Notes under the pieces: model-generated
The model's database searches: none
Told to the model about the DNA's origin: nothing
The model's input: only the letters and a program-made list of their open reading frames with translations
DNA from: Caenorhabditis elegans
Taxonomy: Eukaryota > Nematoda > Chromadorea > Rhabditida > Rhabditidae
Direction of reading: 5' to 3'
DNA: 64,000 nt
NCBI RefSeq assembly: GCF_000002985.6
Contig: NC_003279.8
Location: 9,982,001 to 10,046,000, forward strand
Shown: positions 44,644 through 56,560 of the stretch, piece after piece
Position numbering within the stretch: the first letter of the stretch is position 1
Layout: each line of letters opens with the position of its first letter
Program-made: the position numbers and the translations under genes

Positions 44644-47600
44644 ATGTTCGGATCGTCGGGATTTGGCAATAAATCGATGTTCGGAGGATCGAATATTTCA
44701 ACCTCGACAACTACTCCCGCTGCCAACACTACACAGAATGATGACTTTCTGGTAAATTTTACATTCAATTTTTACCTTCATATCGTTTTTTTCAGGTTGA
44801 TGGAGCTCCAGAGGACACAATTCAGGTCATCAAGTTCAGCCCCACACCGCAAGATAAACCAATGCTGGCATGCGGATCTTGGGACGGTGTATGTTATATA
44901 TTGTACATGCTATTTGGAAATACTGATCAGAACCATTGCTGCACGGCAAACATTCAAAACTGCTTATTTTATTGATTCCGTCTCAAAATATAATTAATTT
45001 TTTTGTGAAAATTTTTGAAAAAGACCTTAAATAGTGCCCGAAAGTTGCAATTCGCCAAAAACTTTAAGCGGCACTTTTAACGTCAATTTTCAGGCATTAG
45101 GCCTTTTCGGCAATGTTAATTTTTTTTTCAAATAGAACGACGCTTTTTCTTCATTTCCACACCAATTTTAATTCAAAAAAGTTAGACTATCATAGTAAAA
45201 TAAGAAGTTTTGTGCGTTTGCCGAAAAAATTTCCCGTACAGCCCTGAAGCAGGGGTGCCGCCGAAATTTTTTTTTTTCGATTTTTTGGTTTTTTTTGAGC
45301 AAAACCGAAAAACGAACAATTTTCGTTTTTAGCAAAACCGAAAAAAAAGAAAACTCTAAAATCGGTAGTTCTCATTCAGAATTCAGTTGTTTTTCATTTA
45401 TATAATTACCAGCCGTGGACCGCACCTCCGGCGCGGCCCCCGACTTCTGGGGCTGAAAACTAATTTTTCTGAAACTACCGTAACCCTACAGTATTCCTAC
45501 CGTACCACTATTGTACCACTACAGTACCCCGACTATATCCCACCACTAACCCCAACTCACTGTCCCTCCAGAAGCCAAAACTTCACAGACTACAAAGACT
45601 ACATAGACTCCAAACTATGGACACACAGAATAAGCGCTTTATATATAGTAAATGATTTATAGTTCAAATATAAAATTATTTACATATCGGATCAAATTTC
45701 GTCTCACAGTCATAGATTTTCAATACTGTTGAATAATGAGTATATTTTCAGACAATTCGAGTGTGGATGTTCAATGATGCCAACACATTCGAAGGAAAAG
45801 CACAGCAAAACATTCCAGCTCCAATTCTAGATATCGCCTGGATTGAAGACAGTTCTAAAATTTTCATCGCATGTGCTGACAAAGAAGCTCGTCTGTGGGA
45901 CCTCGCTTCTAATCAGGTTGCAGTTGTCGGAACACATGATGGACCAGTGAAGACTTGTCACTGGATTAATGGAAACAACTATCAGTGTCTGATGACCGGA
46001 TCATTCGATAAAACTCTTCGATTTTGGGACATGAAGAATCTACCAAATCAGACACAAATGGCACAGATTCAATTACCGGAAAGAGTTTATGCAGCCGATG
46101 TGCTATATCCGATGGCAGTTGTTGCACTAGCTAACAAGCATATCAAAGTTTATAATCTGGAAAATGGACCAACAGAAGTGAAAGATATTGAAAGTCAATT
46201 AAAGTTCCAGATCAGATGTATCTCAATTTTCAAGGATAAATCGAATCAAAATCCCGCTGGATTCGCTCTAGGATCTATTGAAGGTCGAGTAGCTGTACAA
46301 TACGTGGATGTTGCAAATCCAAAAGACAACTTCACATTCAAATGTCATCGATCAGCTGAACTTGTGAACGGATTTCAAGAAATTTACGCTGTCAATGATA
46401 TTTGCTTCCATCCACAACACGGAACTCTGGTCACAATTGGTTCAGATGGCCGTTATTCAATGTGGGACAAGGATGCACGGACAAAGCTGAAGACATCAGA
46501 ACCACATCCAATGCCGTTGACATGCTGTGATGTTCATAGTTCGGGTGCTTTCCTTGTCTATGCATTGGGCTATGATTGGAGTCGAGTGAGTTTTTTTTTT
46601 GAGGTGGTACACCTTCTGCGGAGCAAAGGTGCGGCAGGGTTTTTGTATTTATTTTTCACTTTTTCAACAGGAAATTTCGAACAAAAATCAATTGAAAATG
46701 CATTTTATAAAAAAAAAACATTTTTCCGGCTCATTTTCTATATTTAAGCCAAATTAGTGGTTAATGCAAATGTTAAACCGCGTTTCTGGAGTAAAAAGCA
46801 GAAAATATTTGTATTAACTACTAATTTAGATTAAAAATAATTCAGTTGCAAAAATTAAATTTTCGATAAAAATCTAATTTTTAAAAAATTTAATTCCTGT
46901 CGAAATTTCTTGTTGAAAAGTGGTAAAGTAAATACGGAAAAAAACGTGCGGCAATTGCGAAAATCCGCGCCGCACCTTTGCTCTAACGGAAAATGTATCT
47001 TCTAATTGAAAAAAAATATATATATTTATAAAAATTAAAAATAATTCATCTGGAAAAATATGACCACAATTTGTACCTGCTCCCAGGGCTGTCATCAAAA
47101 AAAATTTCGACCAAAAAATAATTAATTTCTAAAAATGCAACAAATAAATGTGCTAAAAATCAACATTTTTGCAACAAACTTTTTTTTGTTTTTTTTTTGT
47201 CCGAAAAAATAAATAAAAATAGATTTTTGCCAAAAACAATATCCCTACCAGGTCTGTTGCAAAAATTCGACCAAACAAACAAAAAAAATTTGTTTGAAAT
47301 TCGGCCCACAAAACAAAAAATCTAATTTATGAAAAAAAAAAACAAAAAATAATCAACTTTTGATTTTAAACGGGACAAAATGGTAATTTTTCATAAAATA
47401 TTAACTTGAACGAACGGAAGGATTTTAGTTTTTAAAAAAGTGTTTTGCTGAATCAGTGCTTTAATTTATTTTTTGTTTTTTTGATCCCAAAAACCAAAAA
47501 ATAAATTGTTCCACAAAAACCCAAAAAATAAAAATAAAAAAAACAATTTTTCCCAAAAAAAAACGGCAGCCCCGATCCCAGCCTGTTTCTGAAAATTTGA

Positions 47601-47728
47601 ATGAAATTTTGATCAATTAGCAAATTCCAAAATGATTTCAGGGTCACGAAGGAAACACTCAACCAGGATCGAAAATTGTAATCCACAAATGTATCGAAGA
47701 TATGAAACCACGACCGACTAAGAAATAA
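44644..47728 (+). CDS. npp-17: NPP-17, RAE1/Gle2 WD-repeat nucleoporin
   Basis: Nuclear-pore-associated WD-repeat protein that binds NUP98-type GLEBS motifs and functions in mRNA export and spindle assembly. Four exons: 44644-44751, 44796-44888, 45752-46585 and 47642-47728, closing to 373 residues, close to human RAE1 (368). The N-terminus is Gly/Ser/Phe-rich (MFGSSGFGNKSMFGGSNIS). WD units follow: FSPTPQDKPMLACGSWDG, LWDLASNQVAVVGTHDGPVK, MTGSFDKTLRFWDMKN and TIGSDGRYSMWDKDARTKL. RAE1 hallmark segments include CCDVHSSGAFLVYALGYDWS and the C-terminal GHEG...DMKPRPTKK. Downstream member of a probable operon. Introns 2 (863 nt) and 3 (1056 nt) carry repeats and A-rich tracts. Confidence 0.97.
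45409..45660 (-). repeat. Dispersed repeat, copy 2 of the pair, in npp-17 intron 2
   Basis: Starts CCAGCCGTGGACCGCACCTC and ends near AAGCGCTTTATATATAGTAA. About 90% identical by eye to the inverted copy at 24428-24683. No coding capacity of note. Confidence 0.8.
47040..47580. repeat. A-rich dispersed repeat (CAGGGCTGT...TTTCGACCAAAAAA) in npp-17 intron 3
   Basis: Segments such as CCCAGGGCTGTCATCAAAAA followed by TTCGACCAAAAAA recur at about 47250 and, in ercc-1 introns, at 61420-61690; CAGCCCTG-type edges also occur at 45240 and 62768. Confidence 0.5.
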
Positions 47729-48740
47729 TTGCTCATTACCAGTATTTTTATTGTGGTACTTCACTATTTTCCTATTTTTAATTTTATTTATAACTCCCTT
47801 TTTACAACACTTTTTCCTAATTTCCTCGTTTTGTTTTCCATTGGTTTTAAATTCCCCGTTCATTCAGAATCTCAGATGTTTGTACCTAAAAAAACGTGAA
47901 GCTTGGATGACAGGAGAATTTTTCCGCCGAAAGTGTTTCTCAAGCTTCATCAATTTTCAATGAACCCCCACGTTTCGGCGAAAAACGAATTCAGCATCCA
48001 GTTGTTCACGTGGTTCACCCGTCAGATAAAAGTTCCTTCAATAAAAAAAGTCCCTCGTATCTTTTTCCCTTCATTCTCATTTTCTTGTGATGATGGTTGT
48101 TGTCGGTCACATCATGTACCTTTTATGTCAAGTGGACAGAAAAAAAAAGAATTCTTAGCATAGCTTCACACAGATTGGATTAGGATGAAGCACACGGAGG
48201 AGTCACTGATGTCGACAACTGAGAAGAGCCGAAAAGCAGGTTTGTGATCCCTTTTACGGCGGCAAATATACTCGAGGAGCCAAAATAAGTACGTGGTCCC
48301 TCCCTCCCTCGGTCGGTTGAAAATTTGATTTGGGACGCGTTGAAGCGGACAAAAGACTTGTTACTCTTTCTCTCTTGTACACGGGAAAGAGTCAACTAAA
48401 AAAGAGTGAAAAGGTGTACATTTGTGTGGTTGTGGTTGAGAGAAGGAATAAACAATGTCCCATGTGTGCTTCGTGATGAATGAAAAATTTAGACGTTTGG
48501 GCCAACTTGTAGGTAAAATAAATAGTAAAATGGATTTTTTTTTCTAATCGGAACAATTAAGTTGTATTTGAAAATAGAAAAAAAATTGTTGTGTCGTGAC
48601 GACGATAGAGAATAATAAGAAGGTTTATTAGTTAAACCGGAGAAGTGTGGAAATAATTCAAAATACAAGAAGAGTTCACAGTGACCCTTTGCTCACGTCG
48701 ATAACTAGTAAAGGTTCACGTTCCTATCCAACAAAAATGT

Positions 48741-49364
48741 TGTGTCGATTTACGCAGCTCGTGTACTCCCCGAGGAAGATTGTGAATTTGTCTTGCTAAA
48801 AAATTATAGTTTAATAAATTATAATAAAAATTCTTGATTTCAGGCTCTTCTTGTACTTGGCATTCATAACTAGGAGGAGGTCTTGAAAATCCAAAAATCG
48901 TAAAAAAATGTTTCGAAAATCAACAAAATTGCAGCATTTTTTTTTTATTTGGATGAAAAAAAAACAATTAAAAAAACACTTTTTTTCTAAAAAAAAAAGT
49001 TTTAAAAAAATGACCAAAGTTTAAAGTGATTTTCCTAAAATTCAATGTTTTTTCGAAATATCTCGTTTTTCGATTTTCAAAAAATCGGAAAAGGCTTGAT
49101 TCATATTTCCAATTCAATTCTTATTTATGGCGCGTTAGGAGAAAATGTATGAATTTCTCGTTTTAAAAAATCTTTAAATTTTCGTTTCCAGTAGTTTTCA
49201 AACGGTAAATTAAATTCATTGAGTTTCACCCAAAACACTATAGATAAGTAAAGAATTAATATTTTGATTTTTCGAATAATTGGCCAAAGTAGTAAAATCA
49301 AGCGGTATATCTCAAAGTTCCCTGCAAAAAACAAATGGAGAACAAAGTCTGCGTAAATCGACAC
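48741..49364. mobile_element. TGTGTCGATTTACGCAGC family element, copy 2 (long or composite)
   Basis: Left end TGTGTCGATTTACGCAGCTC with CTCCCCGAGGAAGAT; right end TCTGCGTAAATCGACACT. The 624-bp span is three times that of other copies, so extra DNA or a second insertion lies inside. Confidence 0.6.
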
Positions 49365-49407
49365 TTGACCGTTTTTAATTCTGAAAAGTTTGCTGAGTTT
49401 TTCATAT

Positions 49408-49698
49408 TTAATTGGTAGTTAATATTCCTTGTTCCTTCAAAATACTGAGAATCCAGTTCTCTGTCACCCTAAGATTTTCAAAAATTTCCAATTTTAGTTC
49501 AGCTGTCAATTCATATTGTTTGTTTTTCGTCCGATACTTGAGATTCTCCAGAGAAATGTGTTGGTCCTGTTCGTAAATGTTTACCCATACCAGTTCAATC
49601 CCCCGAAGAACTAGACGACGTTCAATATTTGAGAATACATTCCACACATCCCACCATCGCCTTCGTCTCAACTCACTTTCTCCTTCCTTCTGTTTCAT
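49408..49698 (-). CDS. Unassigned ORF with coding-like composition
   Basis: A 96-codon minus-strand ORF beginning MKQKEGESELRRRRWWDVW and continuing as FSNIERRLVLRGIELVWVN, then ...LRVTENWILSILKEQGIL. Codon usage and the balance of charged and hydrophobic residues look more protein-like than neighbouring shadow ORFs. No introns, no clear promoter or poly(A) signal, and no family recognised. It may be a remnant of a larger gene. Confidence 0.25.
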   Translation of the reverse strand: MKQKEGESELRRRRWWDVWNVFSNIERRLVLRGIELVWVNIYEQDQHISLENLKYRTKNKQYELTAELKLEIFENLRVTENWILSILKEQGILTTN

Positions 49699-52032
49699 CT
49701 CATCTTCGGGTATCTCCCAGATTGTGCTTCTCCATCTCTTCTTCTTATCCTTTCACTCCAGTTATTCTCGTCTTTGCCGTCGTCTTCTTTCTTTTTCTTT
49801 CGTTTTCCTCAAAAAAGAAACCATTTTTGATGGGTCCCCCGAGAAAGACGACAACGAGACGGAAAGAAGGCGAACCGGAAAAGACTACGAAAAAAAAAAG
49901 AAAAGAAGGACCCGAAAAGGAGGCGTTTAATGGTGCGGGACTCCAGAAGAAGCATGATGGCGACGAGATTAATGCATCATTTCGGACTAGGTTTACCGCC
50001 GTCAGATGAGAAGAGAAGACAAAAAAACGTTACGTTTCGCAAGAACCTTCATCAAAACGGGCAATTATCAATGGAACGAACACAATGATTTACGACAAGC
50101 GTAGCTTTGTCGGCAATGGTTGCATCTGGAGCCAGATGATGATGATGATGTAAAACGGCACTACCGTAGTTGGAGAACGTGGATTCTATTAACTTTCAAA
50201 AAAAAGTTCGGACTCTTACCTAGGCTTCTGAAAATAAGGATTTTTATCATATACTGTGTGCAAAAGTCTCACCACGATGACAACGGGTTACTGTAACTCA
50301 TGAAATCATATTTTTTTCGAATTTAATAGTAGTAGAAAGTTTTGAAACGAAGTCCTCAGAATATTATCAGCCCGTAAATTATCACGAGTTACAGTAATTC
50401 GATGTTTGCGTGGCGACATCTTTAGGCGTACCATACGGCATCTCTGTCAGATTCGAATTTTGAAATGTAGGATGACGTACATTTTTTAAAGTTTGCTATC
50501 AACCCGGGCTGAAAAAGTTGTTGATGTTGTGCAATTCCGTTCTCCTCATTTGAATCTATTAATAAAACAAGACGTGGGTCTTGTGGCTCGCTTCTTATCA
50601 TTTTCAAATACTTCTCAATTTCCCCGTGTCATTCTCTCAACAACCTGCACCCACCGTCAACTACCTCTCGTCGCAACCCCCAAATGCAGATTCCTCCATA
50701 CAAGTTCTTCATTTCCGTTTCCAAGCATGTGATGGTGTAGGTCTTGAGCTAGCAACAGGCCAAGTGGGGGAGCACAAGGAAACTGGCTGATAAATGAAAC
50801 ATGAACGACCAGAAGGCGAAAGTGGGAGAGAAGGAGAGATTCAGAAGAATGAAGAGGTTCTAGACACTTCGCATTCGGTATTTATGATGTTGGCACTTGG
50901 AGCTACAAAATATAAGAAAAAGAGCAACAAAAAAATTGACCCTGACAAATCGGTCTCGACTGTCTTTCGGGCCTATTACCGTATATGTTTCGAAATAAAA
51001 GACGTTGATCATGTGAAGCTTCTTCCTTTTCTTCTTCTACTTCTTATGCTTCGTCTCGTTGTTGCCACACCACGTAATCGGATTTGAAGGACGATGATGA
51101 GCACACGCGGACGACAAGACGAGGAGGGCGAGCTCGGGAAAATTAGATTGAATTACCTATGTGGCCATTTGAGACTCGGCAAATAGGTTAACATCTTGGG
51201 ACCAGGGTTCTGTGTGCAGTGAAATTGAAATTGAAATGATGCGAAAATCGAAATTCGAGAGAAAGCCAATGAAACTTGGTTTAAAATTTACACAGATTTT
51301 ATTTTATATGAAATTATATATGGGTGAAAACTGAGAATGGAGACAAATGAAGTCAAGAGAGGTGGAACGAGAGAAGGAAAAAAATGAAGAAAAGAATTAA
51401 AAATAATAATTTACCGCATACAACTTATTTTCTTATTATTCAAATTTTCAAATAATAATAATAATAATATAAAAATTTGATTTCGCATAAAGGAAAAGTG
51501 CAAGAGCTTTGAGTTTTAACCGAGCTGTTAAGGAAAGTGGAGTGACAAGAGGCAAAAAAGCTACATGGGGTACGGTACCTAGGTACACACATCGATCGAT
51601 TATTGAAGGGATTTGGGAAGGAGTATAGAGAAAGAATTTGAAAGGCAGAGAGGAGAAGACTCTAATCCGTCGTCTAGTAATGGATTAGTGATAATTTTTT
51701 GAGTCTGTGGTTAGACGGAAGAAGGAGAAAATGAAAAAGAAGAGAGCACAAAAACGACGAATAAAGAAAAAAGAAGCTGTGGTCGATATTAAATAAACAC
51801 TACTACAGGCTGGTAAGTAGGGAGCAAAAATTAATGGCAACGAAGTGTGTGTGTCTGTGGAGAAGAAATAAACTTTCCGGGATTATGGGGAGACGGCTGG
51901 AATGCTTCGCGGGAGACAGGGAGACGAGGAGGACGAACTTCAGGAAGGAATCACAGCGGATCGTGAGAGAATTAAGAGCAAATAATATTAGACAAAACAA
52001 TTTTAGGGCAAAAAACTTGAAAGAAAGTTCGT

Positions 52033-52779
52033 TTACTTCTTGACTTCATTGGTCAAAATTTGGAAGAGCTCCTTATCAGCAAGGCAGCCGTCAACGAATT
52101 CCTTCAATGTCAGCTCTTTATCATTGTTAACATCCATCTTCTCGAAGATCATCTTGGCTCTCTTTCTTGGAGAGTCGTCAGCAGATTTTGTCACTTCTGG
52201 GCCGAGCATTTCATAGATGGCCTGAAGAATTTATTTTTAGGATGACGATTAAAAGTGACACTTGACACTTTTCAAAGAAGGGAAATAATTCCGTTTTCTT
52301 TTGTTTCTGATTGAAAAAAGCTCACCTCAATAATCTTGATCATTTCCTTCTCGTCTATCGTACCATTTCCATCAATATCGTACATACGGAAAGCCCATTC
52401 AAGTTTCTGCTCGGGCGTTCCGGAACTCGTCACATTAATTGCCAATAAAAATTCTTTGAAGTCGATAAAACCCGAGTTATCCGTGTCGAATGTTCGGAAT
52501 ACATGTTCACAGAATCCTTCTGCAGAACCTGACGGGAAGAAATCCTTATACACCTTTATGAACTGCTCCTTGGTTAAGTGGCCTTTCGGACAATCTTGCT
52601 GAAAATTGCAAAATTTTACAGAATCATGTCAGCTTTTATCGTTTCAAGCCAAAAAACGAAAAACTTACCACAAATCCTTTATACCATTCTTTGATCTGCT
52701 CTTCGGTGAAATTTGTGTTCTTTTTCAAAAACTCCAAATCCTCTTTGGAGAGTTTTGGCTTGGAACCCTTGATTCCCAT
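52033..52779 (-). CDS. ncs-2: NCS-2, neuronal calcium sensor (recoverin/frequenin family)
   Basis: EF-hand calcium sensor of neurons that binds membranes through an N-terminal myristate. Minus-strand exons 52779-52669, 52598-52326 and 52221-52033 close to 190 residues, the normal family length. The start [10 protein letters not shown] is a myristoylation signal (Gly2, Ser6). EF1 is degenerate, with the Cys-Pro motif ([13 protein letters not shown]). EF2 ([13 protein letters not shown]) and EF3 ([13 protein letters not shown]) have canonical loops; EF4 ([13 protein letters not shown]) is near-canonical. An acceptor (TTTTTTTGCAG) lies 37 nt upstream of the ATG, so a 5' noncoding exon or spliced leader is joined there. 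Long GA/CT-rich upstream DNA presumably includes neuronal regulatory elements. NCS-1 is X-linked, so neighbourhood favours ncs-2. Confidence 0.95.
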
Positions 52780-55700
52780 GGTTTGGGCTTATTCGTCTTC
52801 TAGGTGTAGTGTAGGGCTGCAAAAAAACGAGAAATTCATGTAACAAAACAGAATATTTTTAAGAAGGCAATTGATAAGAAAATGATACATAAAGCTATGT
52901 AGATATAGTCAGAAATGGAAAGAAAATGAGATACAGAGAGAGAGAGAGAGAGACAAGGGAATTGAATGAATAATAAAAATAACGAGGAGCGGGGTGGTAA
53001 AGAGGAAAAGGAGGCGCCCCTGAATTGATATGGGGCGAAAAAGAATATGATGAAGAGCATGTTATATGCACTAAACGGCGCCGTCAGACGCGCCCGCTCA
53101 CTGCCGTCTCACTGTCGTCTGTCTCTTCGCTCATGGAAGCCTACAAATCGATGATGGTGTATGCGTGCGTGAGGAGTGAGTGTTGTGAGTGACGGATGAG
53201 TGTTTAGGAGAAATCATTAAAGCAGACGAGACGCAGCAGGAAGATGAAAGAGGAAGAAGTCGCAGAAACATGAACAATAACAGTAATCCAAATCTATAGA
53301 TCTAGAGGTTTGGTGAAACTGCCAGAATCTACCAAATATGGTTCAATCTAGTCTACGAATCTTCAGTTTATTGACTAGTTAGCAGTAGCTATGCAAAAGT
53401 CAACAAACAATCCTATAGTCTAGAATACATTGAAGTAACACTTACAAACTTATCAAGAAATTAACTTTGTGGTAAACCTTTGTCATTCCTCGACATTACC
53501 GACCTGTACCCACCTCGAAAAAGCAAGGATCAGAAATAATTGTGGGTCGCATTTCAACTTAAGATAGTTCGAAAAGTGAATTGACTCAAATTTTTGTCCT
53601 TATCAATAACCAATATCGTCTGCTCGACGAGCAAGTATATTTTGGTTTTACATTATAATTTTGTCCTCTTTCCATCGAGAAAACCCGAAATTAGATGTCA
53701 TCATAAACCATCTCAATTTCTAGAAATATGAGGCATATTGTATGTGCAACTCGAGTCTTATAACTTGACACTTGAAGCTTTTGAGGAAACATAAAGAATT
53801 CCATTTCAAAAAGAGAAATGTTCGAAATGGGAAAGTGTGAAAGACACGATGGCTGCTGATGTGAAATGGATATTCAGATGAGCACAACCACACACATATA
53901 CACATATTCTCACCATGGCCAGTACTACATACACACACAGAAATACATACATACATACACCAGAATTGCTAATAAGCGCCACTTTCGGCGCCGTGTCTTT
54001 GCATCAATCTCTCTCTCTCTCTCTTTCGAGTTTCTGGTAGTGCTCGATGACGCATGCAAAATGACGGACGATGGTGATAGACCTACGGCCACGTTGGCAC
54101 ACATAAAAAGTGTTGGAGAGAAGAGGTGTGATAAGAAGACAAACTCAAGGAAATTTCGATAAAGCAAGGAATATTGCAAAATGAACTTGACTGTGAACAA
54201 AAATGAAGACCATCGAATTAATAGAGAGAACAACAAATTTAGATTTTTAAGGTATAAAAATTCAAATTTCAATAAATCATAAAAGAAAAATTTGGCACGT
54301 GTGTTTCACATCCGGAAACAGATGCCTAGACAAACTCTAAGGAATCGCTCTTCTGGTCCGAAAATGCTTGGAAGTGTGTGTGGCCCCAGGAGGACAACAC
54401 GCCGTGGCGGGGGAGGAGAGGGTGTAAACAAGACGAAATTTGATCGAAGAGGCGAGAAGAAAAGGCTAGAATCCGAGCACGGAAAAATGGGCCCGCGACC
54501 CCCGTTTTCCACAAGAGGAATAGAAGGAGGAGTCCCGGGGTTAATGGACTCATAGCATGCTTGAACTCCGCAAAAGGAGCTACTGAAATGGCCGGGAAGA
54601 CGAGTCTTATGACCTATTCCTGTTTAACCCGACTCACTTGCTCTGTCCGCTCAATCATCATAATCGGAAAAATAAGGAAAATAATTATTATTATGTTCTT
54701 CGCGATTTCCTATTGTGAACGAGTGTGCTTCAGTAAGAAAATGATAATATGATAAATGTTAGGGGGAGAGAACAATCTTGTTAATTATTATCAGTTGGGC
54801 GTCTCTTTGACAAGTATTTGTGTTTGCTCTACGATTATAATATTCTCTGAACACGCCGAGGACTACGATCATATCATAGTAAGGTTCTTGATTATACAGT
54901 TATGAAGCATTTTATATTTTTGAAGAATAACTAAATAATTTTTTAAAAAACGAATCGACATGCGGTATCATAAAAAAGTTACCTCAAAATGTTGATAAAA
55001 AAGGGCTCATACCCGTTGAAAAAGTCAAAAGAGAAATGACAGACATAAACTGTTTTCAATAATTGAATCCATAAAAAAACTTCAAAGACGGGCCGCCACG
55101 CATTGACGAATTCACTCCAAAAAAGCACCGACAGCGACCAACGGTGTGTTATGCTGCGATTCTCTCCCATTTTTCTCTCTCCCTCCGTCATTGCACAGGA
55201 AAACAGATGAAAAATGCGGGGCATGTGACCATAAAACGCATTTTTTATTTAGCCTACCTCCCCTTATCCTAACGGATTCTTGGTATCCATAGGCTACGGG
55301 GAAATAAAACAGAGACGGATAATAAAAGTATCTTCCTAAAACGTCAGAAGTGAGAAAAAAAGATACGATGCTTGTGTTTTGCAATAAAGAAGTTGAACTA
55401 AAACCTTGCAAAAGTTGTCGCAAACAACAAACAAGACAATTTGGCGGGAATTGGCTGATCATTAAATATGAACGTAACTATTTACCTATACCGTGAAAGA
55501 GGTCTCACAATGAAAATGTGGTAATGGTGGTGTTGAGGGACTCCTTTTCCGTGTGAAGTAAATGGAAAACGATGTAAAAAGCGCGCAATGGAATGGAAAA
55601 TTGGGGGCGGAGTGCGCTGTGGCAGTGCTCGGCGAGCTCTCTGGAGGAGAAGGAGTCGAGAGAAAGGTTGAGCAATAGAGCACAGAGAAGGAGCTTCAAG

Positions 55701-56429
55701 AGAGAAAAAGCGACAGCCCGGAGGCCTCTTTTGCCCCCGCTGGACGTAGTCAGTCACTTTCCAGTGTGACACTAGAGAGAATGGCCAGTGTCAGCGACAG
55801 AGCGGAGACGAGAAAATTGAGAGAAAGAGAGAGCTCCGCCTTTGCTCTGATGCTTCTACTGCTGGTTCAGTTTTCGAGCAAGTCAGGCAGATAGAAGAGA
55901 AAGAGAAGGCCTGACGTCTTCTGCCTCTGTTACTGACAAAATAGAGTTGTTATGGAAGAGAAGGGCCGCCAAGAAGAGAAAAAGAAAAAGAAGAGGGTGG
56001 GACCTTCTCCTAACTGACGCCTCTTATTCCTTCGGTCTATGCGTGGAACAAAATGATTCTAGAGTTTTGTCTCCATAGGTATCGAGGAAATAATATGAGC
56101 GAAGGATAGAAATGAAAAACGATATTTGTCATCTACTACTTTCTATTCTCATATATTTTCTGCTTCATCCTCAATTCATTATATCCCTAAAATAAAAGAA
56201 TACCAGTGAATATGGTTTTATCTTCGTCGTCATCTCGGAGGCTTTATGGAATTCGAGAAAAAACAGAAGAATGTTATCAGAGAGGGGGATAAGGATCATC
56301 CGCCGACTGAAGAAAGCTAGATGAAATGGCTTTATGCACACCCTTCCAGAATACAAACGATAGTCTTGAATGGATGATTTTCAGCTGCAGCTGGTTACAT
56401 CCTAAACTGTGGTTAAAAAATTATATTAC

Positions 56430-56560
56430 ACAAACGCGGAATTTCGCGTCGGAAGTACTGTACCCGGTCTCGACACGACAATTTGTTGTTGATTGCAAAA
56501 TGGTGTGATCCCTAAAGGTTACTGTAATTTCAAAATCTGAAATTTAATTTTCAAAATTTT
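56430..56560. repeat. Dispersed repeat with TTTCGCG and GTACCCGGTCTCGACACG
   Basis: Shares GGAATTTCGCGTC...GTACCCGGTCTCGACACGAC with the inverted copy ending at about 59720 and the one at 5424-5560. Confidence 0.65.

Larger units (their letters stand above)
47729..52032. other. Intergenic between npp-17 and ncs-2
   Basis: About 4.3 kb between two convergent gene 3' ends. It contains the element at 48741-49364, one questionable ORF (49408-49698), CT/TC-rich tracts near 49640-49800 and GA-rich tracts near 51300-51800. Nothing else supported. Confidence 0.5.

Noticed and set aside
49577-50009. Plus-strand ORFs of 117 and 126 codons
   Set aside because: Translation of CT-rich and GA-rich DNA (Ser/Leu/Phe then Lys/Arg/Glu); opposite-strand ORF looks better and even that is doubtful.
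54292-54555. Arg/Gly-rich 87-codon ORF
   Set aside because: Purine-rich low-complexity sequence in the ncs-2/ercc-1 gap; no splice sites or homologues recognised.
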